Shown here: piece after piece, positions 55,706 to 64,000 of the stretch
How the letters are laid out: the number at the start of each line of letters is the position of its first letter
How positions within the stretch are numbered: position 1 is the stretch's first letter
NCBI GenBank assembly: GCA_021604805.1
Contig: BQJR01000001.1
Span: 784,925 to 848,924, forward strand
Direction of reading: 5' to 3'
Origin: Planctomycetota bacterium
GTDB lineage: Bacteria > Planctomycetota > B15-G4
Length of the DNA stretch: 64,000 nt
Translations under genes and position numbers: made by a program
The notes under the pieces: generated by a model
The model's input: the letters and a program-made list of their open reading frames with translations, nothing else
The model's database searches: none
Told to the model about the DNA's origin: nothing

Positions 55706-57478
55706 ATGAGCGCGTCGAACGTGCCGTCTTTACCCCAGCTTGGTAACAACCCGTCCTCGCGCGCCGAGGGCACCTCGCCCGGCAGCTTCGCGAACGGCCC
55801 GCGCGTGGGCACGCCGTGGACCTTCAGCTCGCCCGACACGCCCGGCATGCCGCAACCCAGCGACAAGACCGCGTGGGACTTCATGCCCGACGATTGGAAG
55901 TGCGTCGACCGAGAGAACAGTGCACGCGCGGGAGCGTGGCAAGCCCCCGCCGGCTTCGTGGCGGTCACGCAGCTCGAGCACGCGCGCCTCGGTGAGGTCA
56001 CGTCCGAGATGAAGCGCGTGTCCGAACGCGAAGGACATCTCACGCCCGAGCAAGTGCGCGACGAGATCGCCGCCGGTCGCATGGTGATCCCCGCCAACCG
56101 CAACCATCTCAAGCACGCGCTCGACCCGATGGCGATCGGACGCGCGAGCCGCACCAAGATCAACGCGAACATGGGCGCGTCGCCGATCAGCTCCGGCACC
56201 GACGAAGAAGTCGAGAAGCTGCGTTGGGCCGAGCGCTGGGGCGCCGACACGGTGATGGACCTGAGCACCGGCGGCGACCTCGACGCCTGCCGCAACGCGA
56301 TCATCGGTGCGAGCACCACCCCCATCGGCACCGTGCCGATCTACTCGATGATCCTCGACCGCAAGATCGAGGACCTCGACCGCGCGATGGTGCTCGAGAC
56401 GCTCGAACACCAAGCGCAGCAGGGCGTGGACTACTTCACGATCCACGCCGGGCTGCTGCGCGAGCACCTGCCCTTCGTGGCCAAGCGCCTCATCGGCATC
56501 GTGTCGCGCGGCGGTTCGCTGCTCGCCAAGTGGATGATCCACCACGGCGAACAGAACCTGATGAACACGCTGTGGGAAGACATCTGCGACGTGATGCGCG
56601 AGCACGACGTCACCTTCTCCATCGGCGACGGTCTGCGCCCCGGCGGTCTCGCCGACGCCACCGACGAAGCGCAACTCGGTGAACTCGCCGAGCTCGGCAA
56701 GCTCACGGAACGCGCCTGGCGCAAGGGCGTGCAGGTGATGATCGAAGGTCCCGGCCACGTGCCGCTGGACCAGATCGAATACAACATGAAGCTGCAGCGC
56801 GCGCTGTGTCATGGCGCGCCCTTCTACGTGCTCGGTCCGCTCGTCACCGACATCTTCCCGGGCTACGACCACATCACGAGCTGCATCGGCGCGACCAACG
56901 CCGCCTGGCACGGCGCCTCGATGCTCTGCTACGTCACGCCCAAGGAACACCTCGGGCTGCCCAAGAAAGACGACGTCAAGCAAGGCTGCATCGCCTACAA
57001 GATCGCCGCGCACGCTGCCGACATCGCACTCGGCATCCCCGGCGTGCGCGACCGCGACGACGAGCTCACCAAGGCCCGCGCCGCGCTCAACTGGGAGAAG
57101 CACTTCGAGCTCTCCTTCGACCCCGACACGGCGCGCGCCTACCACGACGAAGACCTCGACGTGGACACCGACTTCTGCGCCATGTGCGGCCACGACTGGT
57201 GCTCGGTACGCATCAGCAAGGAGATCACCGAGTTCGTGTCCGGCAAGGATGAGAGCTACGCCTGGGACAAGGCCAAGGTGTCGGCCGCGCTGAGCGACGA
57301 ACAACGCGCGATCCTCGAACAACGCGGTCACCTCACGCCCGCCGAGCTGCATCGCCTGGCCAACAAGACCGTCGGCAAGCTGCAGGCCACCGACGATGGC
57401 AAGGCCGTGTGCCACTCCGACCTCGCCGACGACGACACCGCGCGCAAGCTGCAAGCGCAACAGGAAGCCGGCGCATGA
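55706..57478 (+). CDS. thiC: phosphomethylpyrimidine synthase (thiamine biosynthesis)
   Basis: Converts aminoimidazole ribotide to the thiamine pyrimidine. The 590 residues show all ThiC features: [91 protein letters not shown], and the radical-SAM-type cluster motif CAMCGHDWC near the C-terminus (CxxCxxxxC). The start ATG lies directly behind the riboswitch, with GGAGG 6 nt upstream. The stop overlaps the ChaN-like lipoprotein start (ATGA). No other thiamine gene is in the window. Confidence 0.97.
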   Translation: MSASNVPSLPQLGNNPSSRAEGTSPGSFANGPRVGTPWTFSSPDTPGMPQPSDKTAWDFMPDDWKCVDRENSARAGAWQAPAGFVAVTQLEHARLGEVTSEMKRVSEREGHLTPEQVRDEIAAGRMVIPANRNHLKHALDPMAIGRASRTKINANMGASPISSGTDEEVEKLRWAERWGADTVMDLSTGGDLDACRNAIIGASTTPIGTVPIYSMILDRKIEDLDRAMVLETLEHQAQQGVDYFTIHAGLLREHLPFVAKRLIGIVSRGGSLLAKWMIHHGEQNLMNTLWEDICDVMREHDVTFSIGDGLRPGGLADATDEAQLGELAELGKLTERAWRKGVQVMIEGPGHVPLDQIEYNMKLQRALCHGAPFYVLGPLVTDIFPGYDHITSCIGATNAAWHGASMLCYVTPKEHLGLPKKDDVKQGCIAYKIAAHAADIALGIPGVRDRDDELTKARAALNWEKHFELSFDPDTARAYHDEDLDVDTDFCAMCGHDWCSVRISKEITEFVSGKDESYAWDKAKVSAALSDEQRAILEQRGHLTPAELHRLANKTVGKLQATDDGKAVCHSDLADDDTARKLQAQQEAGA

Positions 57479-58362
57479 GGTCGCGTGCACCGCGGTACGG
57501 CGCCGCGCTCCTGCTCGCCGCCCTCACGCTCGTGGCGCCCGGCTGCGCCAGCGTCGGTGACTGGTTCGCCTTCGGTCCCGACTGGGTCGCGGTCGACACA
57601 CGCACGGGCGAGTCGGTCACGCTCGAGCAGATGGCCGACGAGCTCGCCAGCGCCGACGTCGTCTTCCTCGGCGAGCTGCACGACAGCCCCGTCGGGCACG
57701 CGCTGCAGGCCGACTTGCTCGCGCTGCTCGGTGAGCGTCGCCCGGAAGTCGTGCTCTCACTCGAGATGTTCGAACGCGACGTGCAAGCCGAGCTCGATCG
57801 CTACCTCGCCGGCGAGCTGAGCGAAGACGCCTTCCTCGAGAACGCGCGCCCCTGGCCACGCTACGCCAGCGACTACCGCCCCGCCGTGGAGTGGGCGCGC
57901 GAGCACGGACGCCCCGTGCTCGCCGCCAACGTGCCGCGTCCGCTCGCCAAGCGCGTGGCCACCGACGGCCTCGCCGCCGTGAGCAACGAAACCCACGTGC
58001 CGCTCTTCGTGGACCACTCAGACGGCGAATACCGCACGCGCTTCGACGCCACCATGGCCGGTCACGGCAGCATCGACGATGGCGCGATGGCGCGCTACTT
58101 CGCCGCGCAGTGCCTCAAGGACGAAGTCATGGCGCAGAGCATCGCGGCCTCGCTGCAACGCGACCACCGCGGCGCGCTCGTGGTGCACCTCTGCGGCAAC
58201 TTCCACTCGGACTTCGGGCTCGGCACCGTGGAGCGCTTGGAGCGTCGCGCGGGCAAGTTCGAGCGCAGGATCGTGAGCATGCGACGCGGTCCGCGCGACG
58301 CGCGACCCCTCAGCAACCAGGACCGCGCGTCGGCAGACTACCTCTGGCTCGTGCGCCGCTGA
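57475..58362 (+). CDS. ChaN-family lipoprotein
   Basis: A 295-residue predicted lipoprotein: signal sequence [14 protein letters not shown] (lipobox APGC) and then the ChaN/DUF399 domain, with [58 protein letters not shown] and [19 protein letters not shown] (quoted in part). ChaN from Campylobacter binds haem and is iron-regulated; here the role is unknown. The ATG overlaps the thiC TGA by 4 nt, so its translation should be coupled to thiC and fall under the same TPP riboswitch, which is an unexpected pairing. Confidence 0.85.
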   Translation: MRSRAPRYGAALLLAALTLVAPGCASVGDWFAFGPDWVAVDTRTGESVTLEQMADELASADVVFLGELHDSPVGHALQADLLALLGERRPEVVLSLEMFERDVQAELDRYLAGELSEDAFLENARPWPRYASDYRPAVEWAREHGRPVLAANVPRPLAKRVATDGLAAVSNETHVPLFVDHSDGEYRTRFDATMAGHGSIDDGAMARYFAAQCLKDEVMAQSIAASLQRDHRGALVVHLCGNFHSDFGLGTVERLERRAGKFERRIVSMRRGPRDARPLSNQDRASADYLWLVRR

Positions 58363-58378
58363 GCACGACGCGCACGGG

Positions 58379-60133
58379 CTACTCGGCCAAGATCAACTCG
58401 AGCGCGCCGCTGAGCGCGAAGCCTGCGGGCGCCTCCTGGTCGAAGACGGCCCACTGCGTGAACACGCTCATGCCGTCGAGCGCGGGGTCCTCGGGCAAGG
58501 GCGCGTTGACCAGCGCACGACCGGTGAGGCCCGTGACGCTGCTGAACATCTTGCCCGGGGGCAGCGGGTTCACGTAGAGCGTGCCGCCTTTGAAGGGCAG
58601 CTCGAAGTCCGCGAAGCTCGCCACCAACACGGCGTTGCTGCTCGGCGCGGCGCTGGCCAGCGCGACCGCGAAGTCCGCGTTGCCCAGGAAGGGCAGACCG
58701 CCGCGCGTGGTGATCAGCGGCGTCACGCCGCCGGCCCCCGCCAAGCCGTCACCGAAGGCCACGACCTCGGCTTGGGTCAAGTTCTGGACCGCTTGCAGCA
58801 AGGCGGTCACGTCGAGCAAACCAGAACCCTGTGCGTTGGGCGAGGCGCCCATGTCGCGCGCCGTGTCCTGGATCAGCGTGCGCACCTGCGGGGCGGTGAG
58901 TTCGGGACGCAACGAGAAGGCCAGCGCGGCGGCGGCGGCCACGTGCGGCGCCGCGAAGCTCGTGCCGCTGCTCGTGAGTGTGCCCGAGTTCAGGTTGAGC
59001 ATCAGCACGTCTTCGCCGGGCGCTGCGACTTCGACTTCGGGACCCTGGTTCGAGAAGCCGGAGATGCTGTGGAAGCGGTTGCTCGACGCGACGGCCATGA
59101 CCTCCGGGCGCGTGGCCGGGTAGGACACACCGAAGCCGTTGTTGCCGGACGCGCAGTCCACGAACACGCCGGCGTTCTCAGCCGCCACCAAGGCCGCGTC
59201 GATGGCCGAGGACGCGGGAACCACCAAGCTCATCGTGATCACGCGCGCGCCGTTGTCGACGGCGTAGAGGATCGCGTCGTCGAGGATCGAGGCGTCGGGA
59301 CCGAAGGAACCCACGTTGAGCGGCATCACCGTGGCGCCCTGACCGTCGACCGCACCGCCTGCGAGACCGGCCATGTCGAGACCGTTGCCCGACACCGCGC
59401 CGATCACGCTGGCCACCGAGGTGCCGTGGTTGATCGCGCCGTTCGGGTCGTTGTCGTTGTTCGGGAAATCCCAGCCGCGCACGTCGTCGACGTAGCCGTT
59501 GCCGTCGTCGTCGGCGCCGTTGAGGGTCTCGTCGGTGTTGTCCCAGATCGCGGCGGCCAGGTCGGCGTGCGTCCAGTCGCTGCCGCTGTCGAGCACGGCC
59601 ACGACCACCGAGGGGTCACCGTCTTCGATGTCCCAGGCGTCGGTCGCGCGCACGTCGGAGCCGACGGTGCCGCCCGACTGCCCGGTGTTCGCGAGCGCCC
59701 ATTGATTGGGGAACTGCGCGTCGTTGGGGATCTCGGTGTAGCTGCCGCGGAACTGCGGCTCGGCGAAACGCACGAGGCCGCTGGCGAGCAGCGCGTCGAT
59801 CACGTCGGCGTGTGCGCGCTCGCTCGGGAAGGCGAGGTCTGCGATGCCGAGTCGGTTCTGTCGCAACACGCTCAGGTTCGCGAGTCGTGCGTCGCGGGAG
59901 GCCAGCTCCGTGAGCGCGGCGCTCAGGTCGAGCTGCAGGTCGTGCGGCTGCACGCTCACGCGCCCGGCGAGCGCCTCGAAGACCTGGCCACCCTCGCGGC
60001 GCTGGAGCAGGCCGTCGACGACCTCGTCGGCCGGGGTCAGCTGCGCCGCGGCCTTGCCGGGCAACACGAGCAGGGCGAGCGCGCCCAGCCAAAGGGACAT
60101 GTCACGGGTTCTGCGAGCACACGGGGAGCGCAA
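58379..60133 (-). CDS. subtilisin-like S8 serine protease, exported
   Basis: A 584-residue exported protease with signal peptide SLWLGALALLVLPGKAAAQ, an N-terminal propeptide-like domain (about residues 40-125), and an S8 catalytic domain. The triad is visible: Asp in VVAVLDSGSDWTHADL, His in NHGTSVASVIGAVSGNG, Ser in SSGTSFAAPHVAAAAAL. The Asn of the oxyanion hole is in DCASGNNGFG. About 130 residues of beta-rich sequence follow the catalytic domain. The start is TTG at 60133, because AGGAGAG lies 6 nt upstream; the later ATG (60100) has no ribosome site. A -10 candidate TAGTCT lies at 60232-60227. Confidence 0.9.
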   Translation of the reverse strand: MRSPCARRTRDMSLWLGALALLVLPGKAAAQLTPADEVVDGLLQRREGGQVFEALAGRVSVQPHDLQLDLSAALTELASRDARLANLSVLRQNRLGIADLAFPSERAHADVIDALLASGLVRFAEPQFRGSYTEIPNDAQFPNQWALANTGQSGGTVGSDVRATDAWDIEDGDPSVVVAVLDSGSDWTHADLAAAIWDNTDETLNGADDDGNGYVDDVRGWDFPNNDNDPNGAINHGTSVASVIGAVSGNGLDMAGLAGGAVDGQGATVMPLNVGSFGPDASILDDAILYAVDNGARVITMSLVVPASSAIDAALVAAENAGVFVDCASGNNGFGVSYPATRPEVMAVASSNRFHSISGFSNQGPEVEVAAPGEDVLMLNLNSGTLTSSGTSFAAPHVAAAAALAFSLRPELTAPQVRTLIQDTARDMGASPNAQGSGLLDVTALLQAVQNLTQAEVVAFGDGLAGAGGVTPLITTRGGLPFLGNADFAVALASAAPSSNAVLVASFADFELPFKGGTLYVNPLPPGKMFSSVTGLTGRALVNAPLPEDPALDGMSVFTQWAVFDQEAPAGFALSGALELILAE

Positions 60134-60226
60134 GGGCTCTCTCCTCTTCTCGGGATCAGGGAGCGCCGACGACGAGCGTCAGCCAAGTCACGCGCATCGG
60201 GACGCGAGACCAGAACATGCCGGTTG

Positions 60227-60232
60227 AGACTA
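60227..60232 (-). promoter_or_regulatory. -10 element candidate for the S8 protease gene
   Basis: TAGTCT on the minus strand would give a leader of about 86 nt before the TTG at 60133. Confidence 0.35.
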
Positions 60233-60338
60233 TCCCGAGCAGCCCGATCCGGCCATGGGCCTCGCGCCCGACAAAGCCAAGGATTCGGCGCGCGCCGGCC
60301 GCGAGACGCGTGCGGCGCCACGCCGCGCCGCGCGCAGC

Positions 60339-63300
60339 TCAGCGCGCCTTGGCCGCCCACTCGAGCATGTTCTGCAGCAGATGACGCGGCAGGTCGGCCG
60401 CGCCGGGCCCGCGTTCGAGCGTGGGCAGCAGGTCGAGCGTGCTGAGCAGCACGCGACCACGACCGTGCGAGACCCAGCCCAGAGCCGTGCCGAGCTCGAG
60501 TTGATGATCGGACGTGGTGCCGATCACCCGCTGCAGACCCCGTGCTCGGAGCCCGTAGAGCGGCGTGCCGTAGTGCACGAGCTCCTGCCACGCACGACCC
60601 AGCGCGCCGTTGGCGGGTAAGCCGGCGAGCAGCGCGTGCGGGCGCGCGAAGAAGCCGCCGCCCAACCAGTAGCGCTCCATCTTGAGCCGACGCACGTCGC
60701 GCAGCACGCCGAGTCGTTCGAGCGTGCGCGCCCAGTCGTCGGTGTGATTCAGCACGATCAAGGTGGTGCCGTGTTCGTGAACGCGTCGCAGCAGGTTCTG
60801 TGCGATCTCGCGAAGCACCTCGCCGTGACTCGGGCGCGTCCACATCAGCTGCACGCGCGAGGCTTCGTGGAGTTGTTGGTACTCGAGTTCGAGCGCGACG
60901 GGCACGCCGGCTTCGAGTCGCACCAAGCGGCCGTGCACTTCGTCGGGGCGTTCGTCGGGCCAACGCGCGAACACGGGTTCGCCGTCGAGGCGCAAGCGCA
61001 CGCCACCGGCGGTCAGCGCCGAGAAGCGGTAGCGGCCGCTCTCCGGCGGCACGATCGCACCGCGCCAACGCAGCGTGTAAGGCGCGTCGAGCCCGGCGGG
61101 CGGCGCTTCGGGATCGAAGATCACGTCGATCGAGTCGGGGAAGGAACGCTGCACGCGGTGCTCGAAGTCGGCGCCCGTGAAGAGCTCACGTTGCAAGCCG
61201 GCTGCGGCCTCGGGCGCTGTGCTGCGACGGAACACCGCGGCGGGCACGAGCTCGCTGGGTTCGGGATCGAGGTCGGCCACCAGCACCCAATCGCGCGCGG
61301 GCCCGTTCACGGAGAAGCGCGGCAGCGGCTGCTTGCGTTGCTCGCGGAAGTGCTGCGCGAGACGCCCGCGTGCGTCGTCGAGCAGCGCGCCGCCGGGCGG
61401 CACGGGCCGATGTCGCCCATCGACGGCGAGCAGCCACTCGTGCGTGCGCGCGCGCACGACCGGCTCGGCGCCGCCCGCTTGCACGAGGCGCGCCGTGAGG
61501 CGCAACCAACCCGGCTCGGCGGCCAAGGCGAGCACGTGATCGCGCAGCAACTCTTGCGGCGCGCCGTTGCCGACGAGCTGCACTTCGTGGCGTTCATCCA
61601 GCAGACGCCGGCCGCCCTGGTCGAGCACCTCGAGCTGCAGTTCATGCGCGCCCTCGACGCCCAGCTCGTCGACCCAACCGAGGTCGAGACGCAACTCGGT
61701 CGGCAGCCGCGCGCCGTCGTGCACGGGTCGCACCTGCAACACCGACGCGTGCGCTTTGATCGCGAGCAAGCTCGGCGCCGAGGCGCGCGCCAGGATCGCG
61801 GGGTCGCCCTTGGGCCGCCGGCGCGCGTCGACCAAGCCCGAGTGGTTCTCGATCTTCTGGTCGTCCCAACCGTTGATCACGTAGCCGTCGGCCACGCCGT
61901 CGAGACGCAGGTTCTCGATCACGCGCGCGTGGTAGTCGTAGACCACGTCGCCGAAGCTGGCGAAGAGCGCGTCGAGCGTGGCGTCGTCGTGTGGCCATCC
62001 GCGTGCGCGAAAATCGCTGCGCCAGGCGGCGAGACGCGCGGCGTAGTCGGCGCCGTCCCAACCGAGCGGCTGCCCCTGCCACTCGGCCACCAGGGAAGCG
62101 AGTTGCGGCGGGCTGCCGATGGCGCCGTCCTCGCCGAAGAAGACCACGTTGGCGCGATCGCTCGTGCGCAGCAGGTGTTCCTCGGGGCCGCGCCAGAACT
62201 CGTCGCGCCACACGCCGGGACCGGGCGCGTGATGCTGATCGAACCAGCCGTTCGTGTGCAGGCCCGCCTCGCCGGGCCGCGCGTGCAGCCCCCACTCCGG
62301 TGCGTCGGTCTCGGCCCAGGCCGAGGTGTAGGTGAGCAACAGGTCGGGCGCGAGCAACTGCCCGTCGGCGAGGTCGCGTCGTGCGCGTTCGCCCGGCGCT
62401 TCGCTGGCCTCGTTGATCATGTTCGCCACGATCACGCTGGGATGTCGACGCGCCAACACGAGCAAGCGCAACCAACGTTCGCGCGCCAAGGCCGCGCTCA
62501 GTTCACCGCCGCCCACGCTCGCGTAGCCACCGGGTTCCAGGTGTGCGAAGAGCCCGAGTCGGTCGTGCCAAGGCAGCAGCGACGGGTGCACGTGGTTGCG
62601 ATGATGGTTGAGCATGTCGAGGCCGAGCGCGCGCGCGCTCTCGACCTGGCGTCGCGCGAGAGCGGGGCTCGGCACGCCGCCCGTGATCGGCCAGTAACCC
62701 CACGAGATGGCGGAGCGCAGCATGCGACGCCGGCCGTCGAGCTCGAGGCGCGCGTCGTCACCCAATCCGACCAGACGCAACTGGCGCAGCCCGAAGACGT
62801 GGCTCACACGATGCTGCTCGAACTCCACGTGCACGCGCAGCAGGTGCGGCGCCTCCGGTGACCAGCGCGGCGCATCGGGCAACTCGAGCGCGAGACGCAA
62901 GCGACCGCGCCCGCCTGCGGCCGGGAGCGCCACGAAGGTCTGCGTCTGGAAGAGCGCCTGCGCGCCGCGGGCGGCGGGATCCTCGACCTTCACGCGCAGC
63001 GACGCGCGCTCGCTCAGTCCCGGCTCAGCGCGACGCAGCTCGGGGAAGCTCGCACGACGGGGCGCGACTCCGCGGCGCGGCGGCGCGCCGGGCGCACGGC
63101 CGGTGTCGAGCTCGAGGTGCAGCAGCGCGGGCTCGCCGGGCGCACCGCTCTGCACCCAAAGATCCGCCACGTGTCGCTGCGGCCGGACGAGCAACTCGAC
63201 ACCGCCGAGCAGTCCGCCGAAGCCGTGCGCGGCGGGGATCTTGGCGTCGCCCCAGGTGTGGGCGTGCTCATCGCGCCAGCCGAAGTTGCCGCCGGGATCC

Positions 63301-63842
63301 GTCACGCGCACATCGAGTTGGTTCTGCGGACGGAGGAGATCCGGAAGCTCGAGTGGAACCTCGAAAGCGCTCAGGCCCACGTCGTCGCGGCCCACGAGTT
63401 GACGGTTCACGAAGACCTCGGCCCGTCGACCCACCGAGTGGAAGCGCAGGCTCAGCGACCAGCGCTCGGGGTGCTGCAACACGCCGGCGGGCAGCTCGAA
63501 CGCACGCGACCACCAACTCACGCCGCGCGGGTCGGGCTCCTCGGGGCCGAAGAGCGCTTCAAGACTGGTGGGCACCTGCGCGGGCTGACCCCGCGCGAGG
63601 GCGTCCCATCCAGCGCTCGGAGCGCGCACGGGAAGCTCCTGGAGCGCGACGCCGGGCGGCAGCGGCTGCTCGTCGGGCCAAGTCGGGATCGGATCGCGCC
63701 ACACACGCCAGCCGTCGCCCGAGAGATCCTGTGTGCGAGTCGGCTCGGCGCTGACCTGCGCGACGCTCGCTGCGCTGCCGGCCAGCAGGACGCACAGCGC
63801 GAGGAGCCAGGCGCGGGCGGACGGCCGGGGCGCCCGGCTCAT
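60339..63842 (-). CDS. GH2-family glycoside hydrolase with PA14 and C-terminal amidotransferase-like domain
   Basis: A 1167-residue exported protein with signal peptide ARAWLLALCVLLAGSAASVAQ. The N-terminal part is a sugar-binding and Ig-like region (WWSRAFELPAGVLQHPERWS, EVFVNRQLVG). The TIM barrel holds the GH2 acid/base in VIVANMINEASEAP (about residue 476) and a likely nucleophile Glu in VVFFGEDGAIG (about 568). Residues about 905-1005 form a PA14 domain (RWRGAIVPPESGRYRFSAL). The last ~160 residues resemble a glutamine-amidotransferase-like fold (GTTLIVLNHTDDW), often fused to bacterial GH2 enzymes. The glycan target is unknown. The ATG overlaps the upstream gene's TGA and has GAGG 4 nt upstream. 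Confidence 0.88.
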   Translation of the reverse strand: MSRAPRPSARAWLLALCVLLAGSAASVAQVSAEPTRTQDLSGDGWRVWRDPIPTWPDEQPLPPGVALQELPVRAPSAGWDALARGQPAQVPTSLEALFGPEEPDPRGVSWWSRAFELPAGVLQHPERWSLSLRFHSVGRRAEVFVNRQLVGRDDVGLSAFEVPLELPDLLRPQNQLDVRVTDPGGNFGWRDEHAHTWGDAKIPAAHGFGGLLGGVELLVRPQRHVADLWVQSGAPGEPALLHLELDTGRAPGAPPRRGVAPRRASFPELRRAEPGLSERASLRVKVEDPAARGAQALFQTQTFVALPAAGGRGRLRLALELPDAPRWSPEAPHLLRVHVEFEQHRVSHVFGLRQLRLVGLGDDARLELDGRRRMLRSAISWGYWPITGGVPSPALARRQVESARALGLDMLNHHRNHVHPSLLPWHDRLGLFAHLEPGGYASVGGGELSAALARERWLRLLVLARRHPSVIVANMINEASEAPGERARRDLADGQLLAPDLLLTYTSAWAETDAPEWGLHARPGEAGLHTNGWFDQHHAPGPGVWRDEFWRGPEEHLLRTSDRANVVFFGEDGAIGSPPQLASLVAEWQGQPLGWDGADYAARLAAWRSDFRARGWPHDDATLDALFASFGDVVYDYHARVIENLRLDGVADGYVINGWDDQKIENHSGLVDARRRPKGDPAILARASAPSLLAIKAHASVLQVRPVHDGARLPTELRLDLGWVDELGVEGAHELQLEVLDQGGRRLLDERHEVQLVGNGAPQELLRDHVLALAAEPGWLRLTARLVQAGGAEPVVRARTHEWLLAVDGRHRPVPPGGALLDDARGRLAQHFREQRKQPLPRFSVNGPARDWVLVADLDPEPSELVPAAVFRRSTAPEAAAGLQRELFTGADFEHRVQRSFPDSIDVIFDPEAPPAGLDAPYTLRWRGAIVPPESGRYRFSALTAGGVRLRLDGEPVFARWPDERPDEVHGRLVRLEAGVPVALELEYQQLHEASRVQLMWTRPSHGEVLREIAQNLLRRVHEHGTTLIVLNHTDDWARTLERLGVLRDVRRLKMERYWLGGGFFARPHALLAGLPANGALGRAWQELVHYGTPLYGLRARGLQRVIGTTSDHQLELGTALGWVSHGRGRVLLSTLDLLPTLERGPGAADLPRHLLQNMLEWAAKAR

Positions 63843-64000
63843 GCGTCCTCGGAGTCGCCTTCAGAGATCTCGTTCCGTGGCGACGTGCCCTTCGACTTGG
63901 GGTGCTGCACCACCTCGACATCGCGGATCGGCGTGCCGTCGGCGGTGCGGCCGCTCACTTCGGGGTCTGCGCCAGGCGACGCCCCTCCTGCGCCCGGAGG
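63839..64000 (-). CDS. C-terminal fragment of an upstream gene (partial)
   Basis: Minus-strand frame open to the right window edge, ending with TGA at 63841-63839, which overlaps the GH2 ATG (ATGA). The visible 53 residues are hydrophilic and contain EVSGRTADGTPIRDVEVVQH, resembling the start of a carboxypeptidase-regulatory-like strand, then an acidic tail ISEGDSEDA. The 4-nt overlap supports a real gene; its function cannot be told. Confidence 0.6.
   Translation of the reverse strand, partial: PPGAGGASPGADPEVSGRTADGTPIRDVEVVQHPKSKGTSPRNEISEGDSEDA

Overview
The window is very GC-rich bacterial DNA, roughly two thirds or more G+C by eye, with tightly packed genes on both strands. It carries no rRNA, tRNA, CRISPR array, prophage or insertion sequence that I can see. 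The gene content suggests a diderm, respiring bacterium of the Planctomycetota type: both radical-SAM steps of the futalosine menaquinone route, formylglycine-less sulfatase/TPR lipoproteins, several carboxypeptidase-regulatory-like surface proteins, a large GH2/PA14 hydrolase, and an SLC12-like transporter. This assignment is inference from gene content; there is no marker gene to settle it.

Layout. 2-1750: end of a CarboxypepD_reg-like surface protein. 1752-5672 (-): four genes with 4-nt start/stop overlaps, glyQS, ptsI, an LPP20-like lipoprotein and a small membrane protein. 5849-7180 (-): a thioredoxin-like gene with an in-frame TGA, followed at the usual distance by a stem-loop resembling a bacterial SECIS; I read it as a selenoprotein. 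7332-13169: an HD/ppGpp-hydrolase-like gene (-), then mqnC, an AlgI/AlgX-like O-acetylation pair and mqnE (+). 13195-16154 (-): two paralogous surface-repeat proteins. 16352-22987: a membrane protein, a HAD phosphatase, an ABC pair, a DUF1028 protein behind a leader hairpin, a DUF1579 protein and an aldo/keto reductase. 23029-35518: an SLC12-like transporter, a zinc metalloprotease lipoprotein, a sulfatase/TPR protein, a beta-decarboxylating dehydrogenase, a metallopeptidase/ATP-grasp pair and a HEAT-repeat protein. 35592-41022: rsgA, and a convergent polyphosphate kinase/exopolyphosphatase pair. 41423-54371: two paralogous B12-type radical SAM proteins with PqqD-like tails, a flap-endonuclease-like protein, a class II photolyase, two CarboxypepD_reg-like proteins and a CarH-type B12 photoreceptor with an SRPBCC protein. 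54651-58362: a diiron haem-oxygenase-like protein, then TPP riboswitch, thiC and a ChaN-like lipoprotein. 58379-64000 (-): a subtilisin-like protease, the GH2/PA14 protein, and the 3' end of another gene.

Transcription signals. TAnnnT hexamers recur in front of genes. In six cases the hexamer ends 7 or 8 nt before the start codon, and no Shine-Dalgarno sequence is present, which suggests leaderless mRNAs. Elsewhere longer leaders carry GGAG-type ribosome sites.

Most notable: (1) the predicted selenoprotein with Cys-Thr-Sec and its SECIS-like hairpin; (2) the twin B12-type radical SAM proteins with PqqD-like tails; (3) the CarH-like regulator with Ala where the light-state histidine ligand should be; (4) the recurrent leaderless promoter arrangement; (5) a TPP riboswitch whose 3' end includes the thiC ribosome site.
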